A stretch of DNA of 33,402 bases from JAVWMQ01 sp036637375 (GTDB lineage: Bacteria > Bacillota > Clostridia > Peptostreptococcales > Anaerovoracaceae), in the NCBI GenBank assembly GCA_036637375.1, contig JAVWMQ010000019.1:1-33402 (forward strand), given 5' to 3'. The first letter of the stretch is position 1; each line of letters opens with the position of its first letter. The position numbers were made by a program, and so were the translations under genes. Of the stretch, positions 24,315 through 32,259 are shown one piece after another. The notes below the pieces were generated by a model. That model was not told the DNA's origin, did not search any database, and saw only the letters and a program-made list of their open reading frames with translations.

Positions 24315-25068
24315 TAAGGTCACCCCCTAATAATGCAATAACTTCCATTATTTTTTCAAAAAACTCTTTCCTATTATCTGTACCCTTAATTAATTCATGA
24401 AAAATCTTGCCGTCACGAAGGAATAGTATCCTCTTGCAATAGCTTGCAGTCAACGCATCATGAGTTACCATTAAGATAGTTGTTTTATTTTGTTCATTTA
24501 ATTCCTCAAAATTTTCAAGTAACATTCTAGCTGATTTAGAATCTAGAGCACCTGTTGGCTCATCTGCCAATACCAGAGTAGGATTAGTAACTATAGCTCT
24601 AGCCGATGCTACCCTTTGTTTTTGTCCTCCTGACATTTGATACGGATACTTAGTCAGTACATCTTCAATAGCTAAAAGCTCTGCAACCTTTCTAACTCTC
24701 TGATCAATTTCCTTATGTGAAACTTTATTTATTGTTAATGCTAGAGCAATATTCTCAAAAGCAGTCAAAGTGTCTAGCAAATTGTACTCTTGAAAAATAA
24801 AGCCTAGACTGTCTCTCCTAAACTTTGCAAGTTCCTTACTTTTCATCTTAGTAACTTCTTCATTGTTAATAAGGATTCTCCCTGCGGAAGCATTATCAAT
24901 TGTAGAAATGCAGTTAAGCAATGTTGTCTTGCCCGAACCAGAAGCCCCCATAATCCCAATAAACTCACCCTCATTAACTTCAAAGGAAATATTATTTACT
25001 GCCTTTGTAACAGTTCCTCTACCTCCATAGTATTTCTCTAAATTATTTACCTCTAAAACTTTATTCAT
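24307..25068 (-). CDS. bceA: BceA-type ABC transporter ATPase
   Basis: A 253-residue MacB/LolD-like ATPase: Walker A GASGSGKTT (41-49), Q-loop FQEYNLLD, signature MSGGQKQR, Walker B LVLADEPTGALD and switch VTHD are all intact. The start is the ATG with AGGAGG seven bases before it; the reading frame extends 11 codons upstream but through that ribosome binding site. Works with BceB to free peptide-blocked lipid targets and to signal to BceS. Confidence 0.88.
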   Translation of the reverse strand: MNKVLEVNNLEKYYGGRGTVTKAVNNISFEVNEGEFIGIMGASGSGKTTLLNCISTIDNASAGRILINNEEVTKMKSKELAKFRRDSLGFIFQEYNLLDTLTAFENIALALTINKVSHKEIDQRVRKVAELLAIEDVLTKYPYQMSGGQKQRVASARAIVTNPTLVLADEPTGALDSKSARMLLENFEELNEQNKTTILMVTHDALTASYCKRILFLRDGKIFHELIKGTDNRKEFFEKIMEVIALLGGDLND

Positions 25069-25099
25069 TTCAAATCCTCCTATAAACATTCTTCCTTCC

Positions 25100-25187
25100 A
25101 ATGGTCAGAATATACCTTTTAACCATTCCTCGGTTTAATAATAAAACTTAATCTCTAGTTTATCCATAGATTAGCCTTACACTAACC
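25100..25187 (-). promoter_or_regulatory. bceAB promoter region with inverted repeats
   Basis: On the minus strand TATATT (25109-25114) is a plausible -10 with no recognisable -35 (TAAACC). AATGGT/ACCATT (25100-25105 and 25122-25127) form a 6-bp inverted repeat around it, and farther upstream TTAG-N7-CTAA lies at 25171-25185. A weak -35 plus an upstream repeat is what one expects of an activator-dependent BceR target. Sites are inferred, not proven. Confidence 0.4.
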
Positions 25188-25203
25188 GAACAAAAATGTC
25201 ACA

Positions 25204-25254
25204 TAAAAAACAAAAACAAAAGAACTCGCCCAAAGCGAGATTTGAAGCGAGTTC
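25204..25254 (-). terminator. Strong minus-strand terminator with no gene before it
   Basis: GAACTCGC (25222-25229) pairs with GCGAGTTC (25247-25254); the loop contains a further CAAA/TTTG pairing. On the minus strand it is followed by a T-rich tail (25204-25221). It lies 140 bases upstream of bceA and 470 bases past the metG terminator, so it must end some other transcript. Confidence 0.85.
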
Positions 25255-25700
25255 CTTAAGTAAAATATTTAGAATAGGCTTAAATTAATGAGATACTTTC
25301 CAGATGGGCCTGAACCGACTTCAAGCCCTAAATTTGTCTCTGGTAAGTAACTGTTCTAATAACTACTGCTAACAAATAACGAACTTCGTTAGTATTGCGA
25401 TCTTCGATATATAAGATATCTCCAGATACTCCCCCCAAACAATACAAATTGTTAACAGTGTTAATTGAAAAGGTCTAGGATGTATTTCTGAACTTAATCC
25501 CTGGTGAAAGGTAAAAGAATAATCAGAACTGACAAACTAATCACTACACCTAGTCCCTTTGTTTTTTGTTTCGTTGTTATGTCTCAATATTACTTGCAAA
25601 TTGAATATTTGGCTAGATTGAGTTAAGGTTTATCTTGGTATTAGAACCATCTAGCACTTTAGTATTAGTTTGATTTTCGTTCAAATATAGCCATTTATAC
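25255..25700 (-). ncRNA. Candidate structured non-coding RNA, family not recognised
   Basis: There is no convincing protein gene here. Bounded by the metG terminator upstream and its own terminator downstream. On the minus strand it can form: (a) a three-part stem at 25294-25349, made of TACTT/AAGTA, CCAGA/TCTGG and an 8-bp GGGCTTGA/TCAGGCCC helix capped by a 7-base loop, with a 10-base internal bulge; (b) a CTAAC/GTTAG hairpin at 25364-25394; (c) a long closing stem of 25469-25484 with 25545-25560 enclosing TTCTGA/TCAGAA; (d) GCTAGAT/ATCTAGC extended by GGTT/AACC at 25612-25655. I looked for tmRNA, RNase P, SRP, T-box and common riboswitch signatures and found none. A 6S-like element for part (c) is possible. 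No clear promoter; a TATAAA at 25694-25699 is the best -10. Confidence 0.5.
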
Positions 25701-25722
25701 CTATTGTTTAGTGTGTGCATAC

Positions 25723-25758
25723 AAAAAACCCAGATAGCGTTATTTTGTATCTGGGTTT
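25723..25758 (-). terminator. Terminator of metG
   Basis: A perfect 11-bp stem (AAACCCAGATA at 25726-25736, TATCTGGGTTT at 25748-25758) with an 11-base loop, followed on the minus strand by six T. It begins 15 bases past the metG stop. Confidence 0.93.
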
Positions 25759-25773
25759 CATTTAATATATTCT

Positions 25774-27705
25774 TTATGCTACTGGATTACCATCATTGGC
25801 ATCTGTTGTTACAAATCTAAATGTTTTTTTGCCATCAATTTCATCATCGGCAAATAATATCATACCTCTAGACTCTAGACCTCTCAACTTACGAGGAGCA
25901 AGGTTAGCTACAACAACAACCTTTTGTCCAATAGTATCTTCTGGTTTATAAACTTCTGCTACACCAGAAATAATTTGTCTTGTTTCTGTTCCAAGCTTAA
26001 CCTGGAAAACTAAAAGCTTATCTGCCTTTGGATGCTTTTCACAACTCAAAACAGTACCAACTCTTAAATCTATTTTGTCAAAATCGTCATATACAATTTC
26101 GTCTTTTAATTCAAGAGGAATATTTTCGTCTTGTGGTGTACCATTCATTGCTTCTAGTTCTTCGATTTCTTTTTCGATGTCAAGTCTTGGGAATATTGCG
26201 TCTCCCTTTTTAACTTGTTCACCTTCCATCATATCAAAAGTTCTTGCGTCTTGCCATTCTGGATCACTGAACCAAAGTCCAATCTGCTTACGAATCTTTG
26301 CAGAAGTTGTGTGCATAAATGGATAGATTAGAATAGAAACAATTCTAAGTGCTTCAGCTAGATTGTGCATTACTGTATCTAGTCTAGGCTGATTAGCCTC
26401 ATCTTTGGCTAATATCCATGGTGTAGTTTCATCAATATATTTATTTGCACGTCTAACTAACGTCCAAATTTCTTCTAGTGCTAGGTGATACTTGAACTTG
26501 TCCATTTCAGCCTCAACCTTATCAATTGCAGTAATTGCAATTGTTTTTAGCTCATCGTCCACACCTTCGCTTGCGCCTGCCCCTGGGACAAATCCGCCAC
26601 AATACTTTTCTATCATAGAAACAGTTCTACTAACAAGGTTTCCAAGGTCATTCGCTAAGTCATAGTTCATTCTCTTTAGCATTACTTCGTTTGTAAATAC
26701 TCCGTCTTGTCCAAATGTGTACTCTCTAAGTAGGAAGTATTTAAGTGCATCAATTCCGTATCTATCAATTAAAGTAACAGGATCAACAACGTTGCCCTTT
26801 GATTTACTCATTTTGCCACCTTCAAGAAGCAACCAACCATGTCCAAGAACCTGTGTTGGTAGTGGAATGTCTAGTGACATTAACATTGCCGGCCATATAA
26901 TAGAGTGGAATCTAACAATTTCCTTACCTACTAAGTGAACATTTGCAGGCCAGTATTTGTTGTATAATTCTGGCTCATCAGGATATCCAAGTGCAGTTAT
27001 GTAGTTAGCAAGTGCATCAAGCCATACGTATATAACGTGTTTTTCATCTATTGGAACTTTAACACCCCAGTCAAATGTAGATCTTGAAATACATAGATCT
27101 TCAAGACCTTGCTCTACAAATGCAATCATTTCATTTCTTCTTGATTCTGGTTCTAAGAATTCTGGTTTATTTTTGAATAAGTCTAGTAGCTTATCTCCGT
27201 ATTCACTTAATTTAAAGAAGTATGCTTCTTCTTTTGCGTTCTCAACTGGTCTGCCACAATCTGGACATTTACCGTCAACAAGCTGGCTCTCTGTCCAAAA
27301 TGACTCACAAGGAGTACAGTACATTCCTTCGTACTCACCTTTATATATATCGCCCTTTTCGTAAAGCTGCATGAAAATCTTTTGCACTCTCTCTACGTGT
27401 CTTGGCTCTGTTGTCCTTATGAAATCATCATAAGAAATTTCCATTGTTTCCCATAGTGCTTTAATTCCATCAACAACTTCGTCAACGTAAGCTTGTGGTG
27501 AAACACCTTTTGCATCTGCTAATGTTTGAATTTTTTGACCATGTTCATCAGTACCAGTCAAAAATCTAACGTCATACCCCTGTATTCTCTTGAATCTCGC
27601 CATAGCATCTGCCATTACAGTACAGTATGTATGTCCTATATGAAGGTTTGAGCTTGGGTAATAAATCGGTGTGGTAATGTAATATTTACCTTTGTTTTCT
27701 GTCAT
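25774..27705 (-). CDS. metG: Methionyl-tRNA synthetase
   Basis: A 643-residue class I synthetase. HIGH at 22-25, a four-cysteine zinc knuckle (C130, C133, C147, C150), KMSKS at 298-302, an anticodon-binding helical domain, and a C-terminal EMAP-II/Trbp111-type tRNA-binding domain (about 540-643, DLRVGTVLSCEKHPKADKL). The start is the ATG with AAGGA about eight bases before it; the frame is open ten codons farther up but contains this site. Expressed alone between a promoter and a terminator. The one-gene layout has no T-box leader upstream, unlike many Firmicute metG-type genes. Confidence 0.96.
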   Translation of the reverse strand: MTENKGKYYITTPIYYPSSNLHIGHTYCTVMADAMARFKRIQGYDVRFLTGTDEHGQKIQTLADAKGVSPQAYVDEVVDGIKALWETMEISYDDFIRTTEPRHVERVQKIFMQLYEKGDIYKGEYEGMYCTPCESFWTESQLVDGKCPDCGRPVENAKEEAYFFKLSEYGDKLLDLFKNKPEFLEPESRRNEMIAFVEQGLEDLCISRSTFDWGVKVPIDEKHVIYVWLDALANYITALGYPDEPELYNKYWPANVHLVGKEIVRFHSIIWPAMLMSLDIPLPTQVLGHGWLLLEGGKMSKSKGNVVDPVTLIDRYGIDALKYFLLREYTFGQDGVFTNEVMLKRMNYDLANDLGNLVSRTVSMIEKYCGGFVPGAGASEGVDDELKTIAITAIDKVEAEMDKFKYHLALEEIWTLVRRANKYIDETTPWILAKDEANQPRLDTVMHNLAEALRIVSILIYPFMHTTSAKIRKQIGLWFSDPEWQDARTFDMMEGEQVKKGDAIFPRLDIEKEIEELEAMNGTPQDENIPLELKDEIVYDDFDKIDLRVGTVLSCEKHPKADKLLVFQVKLGTETRQIISGVAEVYKPEDTIGQKVVVVANLAPRKLRGLESRGMILFADDEIDGKKTFRFVTTDANDGNPVA

Positions 27706-27763
27706 TTCAATCATCCTTTCTTGACTCCGCATCAAATGGGATACGGCAGTTTATACAGTCTTT

Positions 27764-27792
27764 AGAATATCACAATAGTTCCACTTTTGCAA
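27764..27792 (-). promoter_or_regulatory. Promoter of metG
   Basis: On the minus strand TTGCAA (27787-27792), 17-bp spacer, TATTCT (27764-27769). The transcript would start about 27757, leaving a leader of about 50 bases, too short for a T-box. Confidence 0.55.
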
Positions 27793-27825
27793 CCACTGTA
27801 ACCATTTGTAAATGTATTCATATAA

Positions 27826-27854
27826 AGCAAAAGAAGCCATAAAATTATGGCTTC
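27826..27854 (-). terminator. Terminator after tspO
   Basis: GAAGCCATA (27833-27841) and TATGGCTTC (27846-27854) form a 9-bp stem with a four-base loop, followed on the minus strand by TTTTGC and further T. Confidence 0.82.
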
Positions 27855-27896
27855 AATCTTAAAAATAAAACACTACAAAGCTCTAAGCTTATTTAA

Positions 27897-28373
27897 TTAA
27901 TTCATAAGCGCAATAGTCAAATTCAAATATCCTGCAAATGTTACCCAAATTAAATATGGAACCTGTATATATGCTGCAAACTTGTTAATCTTTAGGAACA
28001 TATTAATCATAACAGCAATTAAAATCCATAATACAATTAGCACCCAAAACGCTGTCATTAATGCCTGCATACCAAAGAATATAAATGACCAAAGTAAATT
28101 TACAATTAACTGTGCATAGTAAACGCCTAATGCTGTAACAGCACTTTTGTCTTGATCCTTTTTTTGATAAATTATGCACGAAGATACACCCATTAATAGA
28201 TATAATATCGTCCAAACAATTGGAAATACATATCCTGGCGGAGAAAGTAACGGTTTGGTTAAGCTATCAAAAAACCCTCTCGCATCGCCAGTAAATAAAT
28301 TTGTCAAAGATCCAAGTACCAATGGAATACTTACTAATAACATTAAAACAAGGACTCTAGATTGATTCTTCAT
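27897..28373 (-). CDS. tspO: TspO/MBR-family membrane protein
   Basis: A 158-residue protein with five predicted membrane helices. Family motifs: KPLLSPPGYVFPIVWTILY (about 39-57) with its conserved Pro and Trp, LLWSFIFF (helix 3 end), and the last helix with YLIWVTFAGYLNL. TspO proteins bind porphyrins and related tetrapyrroles and act in stress and haem-related signalling. The ATG at 28373 has AGGAGG eight or nine bases upstream; a more distal start would overlap it. It follows the LytTR regulator gene by about 120 bases, with its own TATAAT at 28400-28405, so it may be separately transcribed or a target of that regulator. Confidence 0.9.
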   Translation of the reverse strand: MKNQSRVLVLMLLVSIPLVLGSLTNLFTGDARGFFDSLTKPLLSPPGYVFPIVWTILYLLMGVSSCIIYQKKDQDKSAVTALGVYYAQLIVNLLWSFIFFGMQALMTAFWVLIVLWILIAVMINMFLKINKFAAYIQVPYLIWVTFAGYLNLTIALMN

Positions 28374-28496
28374 AATATCCCCTCCTAATCGCATAACTAA
28401 TTATATCGCAAAATTCTCATTGCAAGGATAAGTTTGTGATGTCAAAATGTTGCAAAACCCACTATTGTTTACGCATACAAAGGTTCTATTATTTAA

Positions 28497-29210
28497 TTAA
28501 AAATCTAGCTCCTTTTTGAGAATATTTATATGTTCTTCCTTTATGCTCTTTTGCCATCTTCTTGAAATTGGAACTTCATAGTCTTTTTGCATAATCGCCT
28601 TTGTTCTTTCTAGTTTTTTGATTCTATCTAGGTTTATAATACAACTACTGTGACATTTTGCGAAATTTCCAGGCAGTTCTCCCTCTATATTTGCAATTGT
28701 TCCATAAAAGTCTATTTCCTCTCTGGTGGTTTTGACAATTACTTTGCGACCTATCCTTTCAAAAAGTATGATTTCGTTTAAGAAAATCGTAGTAACACTG
28801 CCTTTACTTTTTACTCTATATACTTCTTGTTTTTTAGTTCCCATATTTTTGAAAGCTCTCTCTAGTGATTTTTTGAGGCTTTCCTCATCAATAGGTTTTT
28901 GCAAAAAATATATATGCTCAACTTGGTATACATCAATAAAGTAGCTAGTAAATCCTGACATAAATATAATCTGCACAGCTGGCATAAGTTCAATTGCTGC
29001 TTCTGCAATTTTAATACCGTTTTCGCTTCCAAGATCAATGTCCATAATCAATATATCGTAATCTCTTGATTGTTCAGCATCAAATAGCAATGCTTTGCCA
29101 CTGCCAAAAGATTCAATATTTATATTCTCGCTGCCATAAATATTGTTAATTAATTCTTGTATTTCTTGATGAAATAGTCTTTCATCATCACATATTCCTA
29201 TTTTAATCAT
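28497..29210 (-). CDS. AgrA/LytR-type response regulator (REC-LytTR)
   Basis: A 237-residue regulator: receiver domain with acidic D8, D9, phospho-acceptor D57 and conserved K in FLQKPI, then a LytTR DNA-binding domain (about 135-235, with FAKCHSSCIINLDRIKKLER, the family's signature). AGAGGAA precedes the ATG. It begins ten bases after the GHKL gene and completes a three-gene system. No AgrB or AgrD-like gene is present in the window. Confidence 0.92.
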   Translation of the reverse strand: MIKIGICDDERLFHQEIQELINNIYGSENINIESFGSGKALLFDAEQSRDYDILIMDIDLGSENGIKIAEAAIELMPAVQIIFMSGFTSYFIDVYQVEHIYFLQKPIDEESLKKSLERAFKNMGTKKQEVYRVKSKGSVTTIFLNEIILFERIGRKVIVKTTREEIDFYGTIANIEGELPGNFAKCHSSCIINLDRIKKLERTKAIMQKDYEVPISRRWQKSIKEEHINILKKELDF

Positions 29211-29220
29211 TGCTGTTCCT

Positions 29221-29925
29221 CTAAATATTTACTAAAACCTCAAACTCATCGCCTTTGTCAATAAGCCTAACTTCTCCCTTATGTTCCCTCGCTATTCTCT
29301 TTACAATCTTAATTCCCATTCCATGTTTTGTTTTTTCAACTTTCGTGGTTTTCATATTATTTATTATTGGGCTATGATCTATATCTTTTTTGTTTGATAC
29401 CGATAAAAGCCATACACCCTTAATACTCTTGCTACTAATACTCACAAAAGGGTCATTTAAGCCCTTTGCCGCTTCAATACCATTATCTAGCAAGTTTCCT
29501 ATCAAGCTTATTATTTCCTCCCTTGACAAGCCGCTTTTATCGCTGTCAATCACTCTAGCCTTAAAATCAATTCCATATGATTTGCAAATCATGCTTTTAT
29601 GCCCCAATAATACATCTAACTCTGTAATTCCAGTCTTGAAGTTTGTACTTATTTCATCTAGGGCATCTTTACAAATGGACAAGTCCTTGCCACACAAAAC
29701 GGTATCTTCTATTTCTTCTACTAACTTTTTAATTTCACCCTTGTATTCTTTAGTCTTTTGGTCTGCTTGGTTTTTTATGTCCTTTTGCATTTGAATTAAA
29801 TAGTCTTTTTCCTTATTTTTTTCCACCTGTCTAATTCTAAAAAATGCCAATACCACCAAAACTAATGTTGCGAATATTACTAAATCTGCAAGCACCTTGT
29901 CAATATTGTTATTCCAGCCCATCAT
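29221..29925 (-). CDS. Membrane-anchored GHKL ATPase, kinase half lacking the histidine box
   Basis: A 234-residue protein: one membrane helix (about 12-30), a highly charged coiled-coil (about 33-75), and a GHKL ATPase domain with N144 and N148 in GNLLDNGIEAA, and a G-box HGMGI (201-205). At the place where AgrC-type kinases have an RHDxxNH box there is only GEIKKLVEE, without histidine. It therefore probably supplies the ATP-binding part and needs a partner that carries the phospho-acceptor. The neighbouring upstream gene has exactly that motif. GGGG precedes the tandem ATG pair; 17 bases overlap the sensor gene. Confidence 0.8.
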   Translation of the reverse strand: MMGWNNNIDKVLADLVIFATLVLVVLAFFRIRQVEKNKEKDYLIQMQKDIKNQADQKTKEYKGEIKKLVEEIEDTVLCGKDLSICKDALDEISTNFKTGITELDVLLGHKSMICKSYGIDFKARVIDSDKSGLSREEIISLIGNLLDNGIEAAKGLNDPFVSISSKSIKGVWLLSVSNKKDIDHSPIINNMKTTKVEKTKHGMGIKIVKRIAREHKGEVRLIDKGDEFEVLVNI

Positions 29926-30799
29926 AGCCTAACCCCTTTTTTATATCCTTGCAGTAATCCAATATTTCTTCACGATATTTTTGGTCATCTGTGATTATGT
30001 AATTATTAATGTCGTGTCGCAAAACTCTAAGTTGATTATAAATAGTCTCCATATTTTTGTATTCCATATAATCGCTATTGATTTTGAGTGTTTCCTCTTG
30101 ATAGCTGCTCTTAATTTTGAGCATATCCACAAATAACATAGTTGCCAAAATACCAAAATCCAAAATATAAAAAGCTATAATTAGCCCCTTGCCTAAACCC
30201 CCAAAGCTAATAATTGCATCAAAAACTTTTGGCGAAACAAATAGTTCATTGGGGAACAAAACCATAACTCCTAGAAGTATATACTTAACCTTACTGCTAA
30301 TTCTCCCTAACAAGTTCTTAATATGTCCATTGGTGTATTTAATAATATGAATACAAAGAGGTAGCCATAAGAGATCAATTACAATTATCATCCAGTTTAG
30401 GCTCCAATCTCGTGGCAATATATTCACGCTTATTCTTGTAAAAAAGGTGAACAAATTACTAAAAATATAGATAACTGCACTGTGGCTTGCTAGCATAATC
30501 AGCTTAACAATTTCGATTCTAATAATAGCATCTATAAAGTTTCCCTCGAGCAGTTTATACATTCCCACAAAAAATATGATCCCAAATATAGAATGTATCA
30601 TTTCAATCCAAATAATATTGTCACTTTGTGACATTCTATCTAGTTCAAATAAAATATTGCGCATCAAAATAACAAATACAAAAAAGCCCTTTTGCATTGC
30701 AACATTATTCTTATTCTTCAATTCAAACATCAGATTCAATATAACAATTTCTCCTATTGTAAATAAAATCATCTGGCTAATTGCTAGTAATATTGTCAT
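29909..30799 (-). CDS. Polytopic sensor with terminal histidine box, kinase half lacking ATPase
   Basis: A 296-residue membrane protein with six or seven hydrophobic helices (residues about 1-235), a helical linker, then the AgrC/VirS-type box LRHDINNY with candidate phospho-acceptor H262. The protein stops 34 residues later, before any ATP-binding domain. The ATG at 30799 has GAGAGG five bases before it; the frame is open to a TTG at 30874 without a ribosome binding site. Likely receives a peptide signal like AgrC and is phosphorylated by, or through, the adjacent GHKL protein. The C-terminal residues after the box still show DHp-helix character. Confidence 0.75.
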   Translation of the reverse strand: MTILLAISQMILFTIGEIVILNLMFELKNKNNVAMQKGFFVFVILMRNILFELDRMSQSDNIIWIEMIHSIFGIIFFVGMYKLLEGNFIDAIIRIEIVKLIMLASHSAVIYIFSNLFTFFTRISVNILPRDWSLNWMIIVIDLLWLPLCIHIIKYTNGHIKNLLGRISSKVKYILLGVMVLFPNELFVSPKVFDAIISFGGLGKGLIIAFYILDFGILATMLFVDMLKIKSSYQEETLKINSDYMEYKNMETIYNQLRVLRHDINNYIITDDQKYREEILDYCKDIKKGLGYDGLE

Positions 30800-30896
30800 C
30801 AATACCTCTCTATATCGACTAAAATATATGTTCTCTCTTATAAATAAGTATCCACTATTTTGGAAATAAATCAAGGTGTTTGCCTAAAGTTTTCTA

Positions 30897-30935
30897 CAAA
30901 AAAGGTAAAAGGGCAGCGAGTAAATCGCTGCCCTT
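30897..30935 (-). terminator. Terminator after the NdpA-family gene
   Basis: An 11-bp stem AAGGGCAGCGA (30909-30919) with TCGCTGCCCTT (30925-30935), five-base loop, then TTTTACCTTTTTT on the minus strand. Confidence 0.92.
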
Positions 30936-31076
30936 AAAAAAGGAATATAGTTATTTGTTGTATTGTTGATATCCAGATTATATCATATAATATTTTTGTT
31001 GTGACCAAAATGTTATAATTGGTAATTTTTTTGTCATAATTGGTATTTTTTTTGATATATCTTTGTATTCCATTTG

Positions 31077-32078
31077 TTATTTGCTGTTTGAAATCTCTCC
31101 TACATTAACAATTTCTATTGAGATTGTACCGTTTTCGTTGTTTATGAACCTTAAATATTCAGTATTATCACAAAAAGCAGAAGGAAAAATAATCTCAATT
31201 CCTGTATCTGTTTTAATCTTGTGTGTGCTTCCACTTTTGACTGCATACTTTTGTTCAACTTTTACGTTTTCTGGTAAATTTGCTTCCTTTGCTTTTTCGG
31301 TAAACGCTCGTGCTAATATCTCATCTTCGGCAAAAACTTCGTCGCAAAGTTCCCTTGGAGAAAGTCTCTCTGAGGTTTCTCCGTTTTCGGCTATAAACTT
31401 TTTGGTTCTGGATACGGCTTTCACTGGATCTGCACCATGTTCCTCTGCTACTGTTTTGGCAATCTCGCTAACTGATTTCACAGTTTCTCTTGATGAAATA
31501 TTATAATTACATTCAAGCACCCTGTCTGGTAACAATAACGTTTCCTCACCTGCAATTACTCGCTTCTTGTCCACAAATTCTAATGCAAAGTTACTCAAGT
31601 TCAAGAAAGCATAAGAATCAATCTTTTGTGATGTATTTGGCAGAATCGCATAATGTCTGATTATCTCGTTTTTGGTTTGGTTTTGTACTGTTGAAACTTG
31701 ATGTGTATATGCCATCTTGTTATTCCAAAGGAACATAACTAAATAATTCACATCGTTTTCGTTAAATTCAACTAGCAACAAATCCATTGATTCAAGGTTT
31801 TCTGCATTCGATATTTTTTGATGTATTCTCTCTGCTATAAAGTATGAAAATTCATAGAAACTTTCCTTGCCACCTCTATAGTCATTTAGATGTTCTAAAT
31901 ACTTGCTTCCTTGTTTAAACATCCCTTCTCTCTTGTTTGGGTCTGCAAAAACCTTATTAATATGTTTCTCTATAAATTCTCTAACGTCCTCTTTGGAATA
32001 GTCTAATTCCTCTTGAGATATTACGCAAATATTTGATGTTAAATCTAGTATATGCAATATTGCTTTTTGTATTATCAC
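31077..32078 (-). CDS. NdpA/YejK-family nucleoid-associated protein
   Basis: A 333-residue soluble protein of the 37-kDa nucleoid-associated family. Recognisable pieces are the N-terminal KAILHILDL, the SYFIAERIH and LLLVEF region, and FLNLSNFALEFVDKKRV; the family is sometimes linked to DNA binding and nucleoid positioning. Clostridial members are often found near mobile or phage DNA, but nothing of that kind is visible here. Translation starts at GTG (32078), with GGAGA about 12-13 bases upstream, a long spacing. A terminator closes the gene, and it is not linked to either neighbour. Confidence 0.8.
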   Translation of the reverse strand: MIIQKAILHILDLTSNICVISQEELDYSKEDVREFIEKHINKVFADPNKREGMFKQGSKYLEHLNDYRGGKESFYEFSYFIAERIHQKISNAENLESMDLLLVEFNENDVNYLVMFLWNNKMAYTHQVSTVQNQTKNEIIRHYAILPNTSQKIDSYAFLNLSNFALEFVDKKRVIAGEETLLLPDRVLECNYNISSRETVKSVSEIAKTVAEEHGADPVKAVSRTKKFIAENGETSERLSPRELCDEVFAEDEILARAFTEKAKEANLPENVKVEQKYAVKSGSTHKIKTDTGIEIIFPSAFCDNTEYLRFINNENGTISIEIVNVGEISNSK

Positions 32079-32150
32079 TTGTTTAACAAATCTCCTCTCT
32101 AGTTTATTGTTTCAATATATATTTCAATCTATAACTTTTGTCTACCGGCT

Positions 32151-32180
32151 ATTATAACATATAATAGTGTCTAGTTCTAT
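32151..32180 (-). promoter_or_regulatory. Promoter of the NdpA-family gene overlapped by a palindrome
   Basis: On the minus strand TGTTATAAT gives an extended -10 (TATAAT 32151-32156), with weak TAGAAC at 17-bp spacing. CTATTATA (32149-32156), ACA, TATAATAG (32160-32167) is a perfect 8-bp inverted repeat covering the -10. Confidence 0.5.
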
Positions 32181-32191
32181 TATTATAAATA

Positions 32192-32237
32192 TGCAAAAAC
32201 TCAAGTAGTCCTTTAACCGTTTAGCCTACTTGAGTTT
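32192..32237 (-). terminator. Terminator after the surface-protein gene
   Basis: A perfect 12-bp stem (AAACTCAAGTAG at 32197-32208 and CTACTTGAGTTT at 32226-32237), then TTTTTG on the minus strand. Confidence 0.9.
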
Positions 32238-32259
32238 CTGTATATTTGCCGTTTATTAA

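Noticed and set aside
25451..25465. Rex-like operator (TTGTTAAC...GTTAATTG)
   Set aside because: The half-site spacing differs from the clostridial Rex consensus and it lies inside the candidate RNA, not at a promoter.
25665..25694. Nine-codon leader peptide (ATG to TAA) at the start of the structured region
   Set aside because: A short open frame this size is expected by chance in AT-rich DNA, and it has no clear ribosome binding site. It is not supported as a gene.
25204..25700. tmRNA, RNase P RNA, SRP RNA, T-box or riboswitch
   Set aside because: None of their signature sequences (tmRNA CCA end and tag, GAGGAAAGTCC, SRP apical loop, AGGGTGGNACCGCG) could be found on either strand.
29909..29925. 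Frameshift joining the sensor and the GHKL gene
   Set aside because: The second protein begins with its own membrane helix, which would break the dimerisation helices if fused, and it has its own start and ribosome binding site. The 17-base overlap is similar to others in this window.
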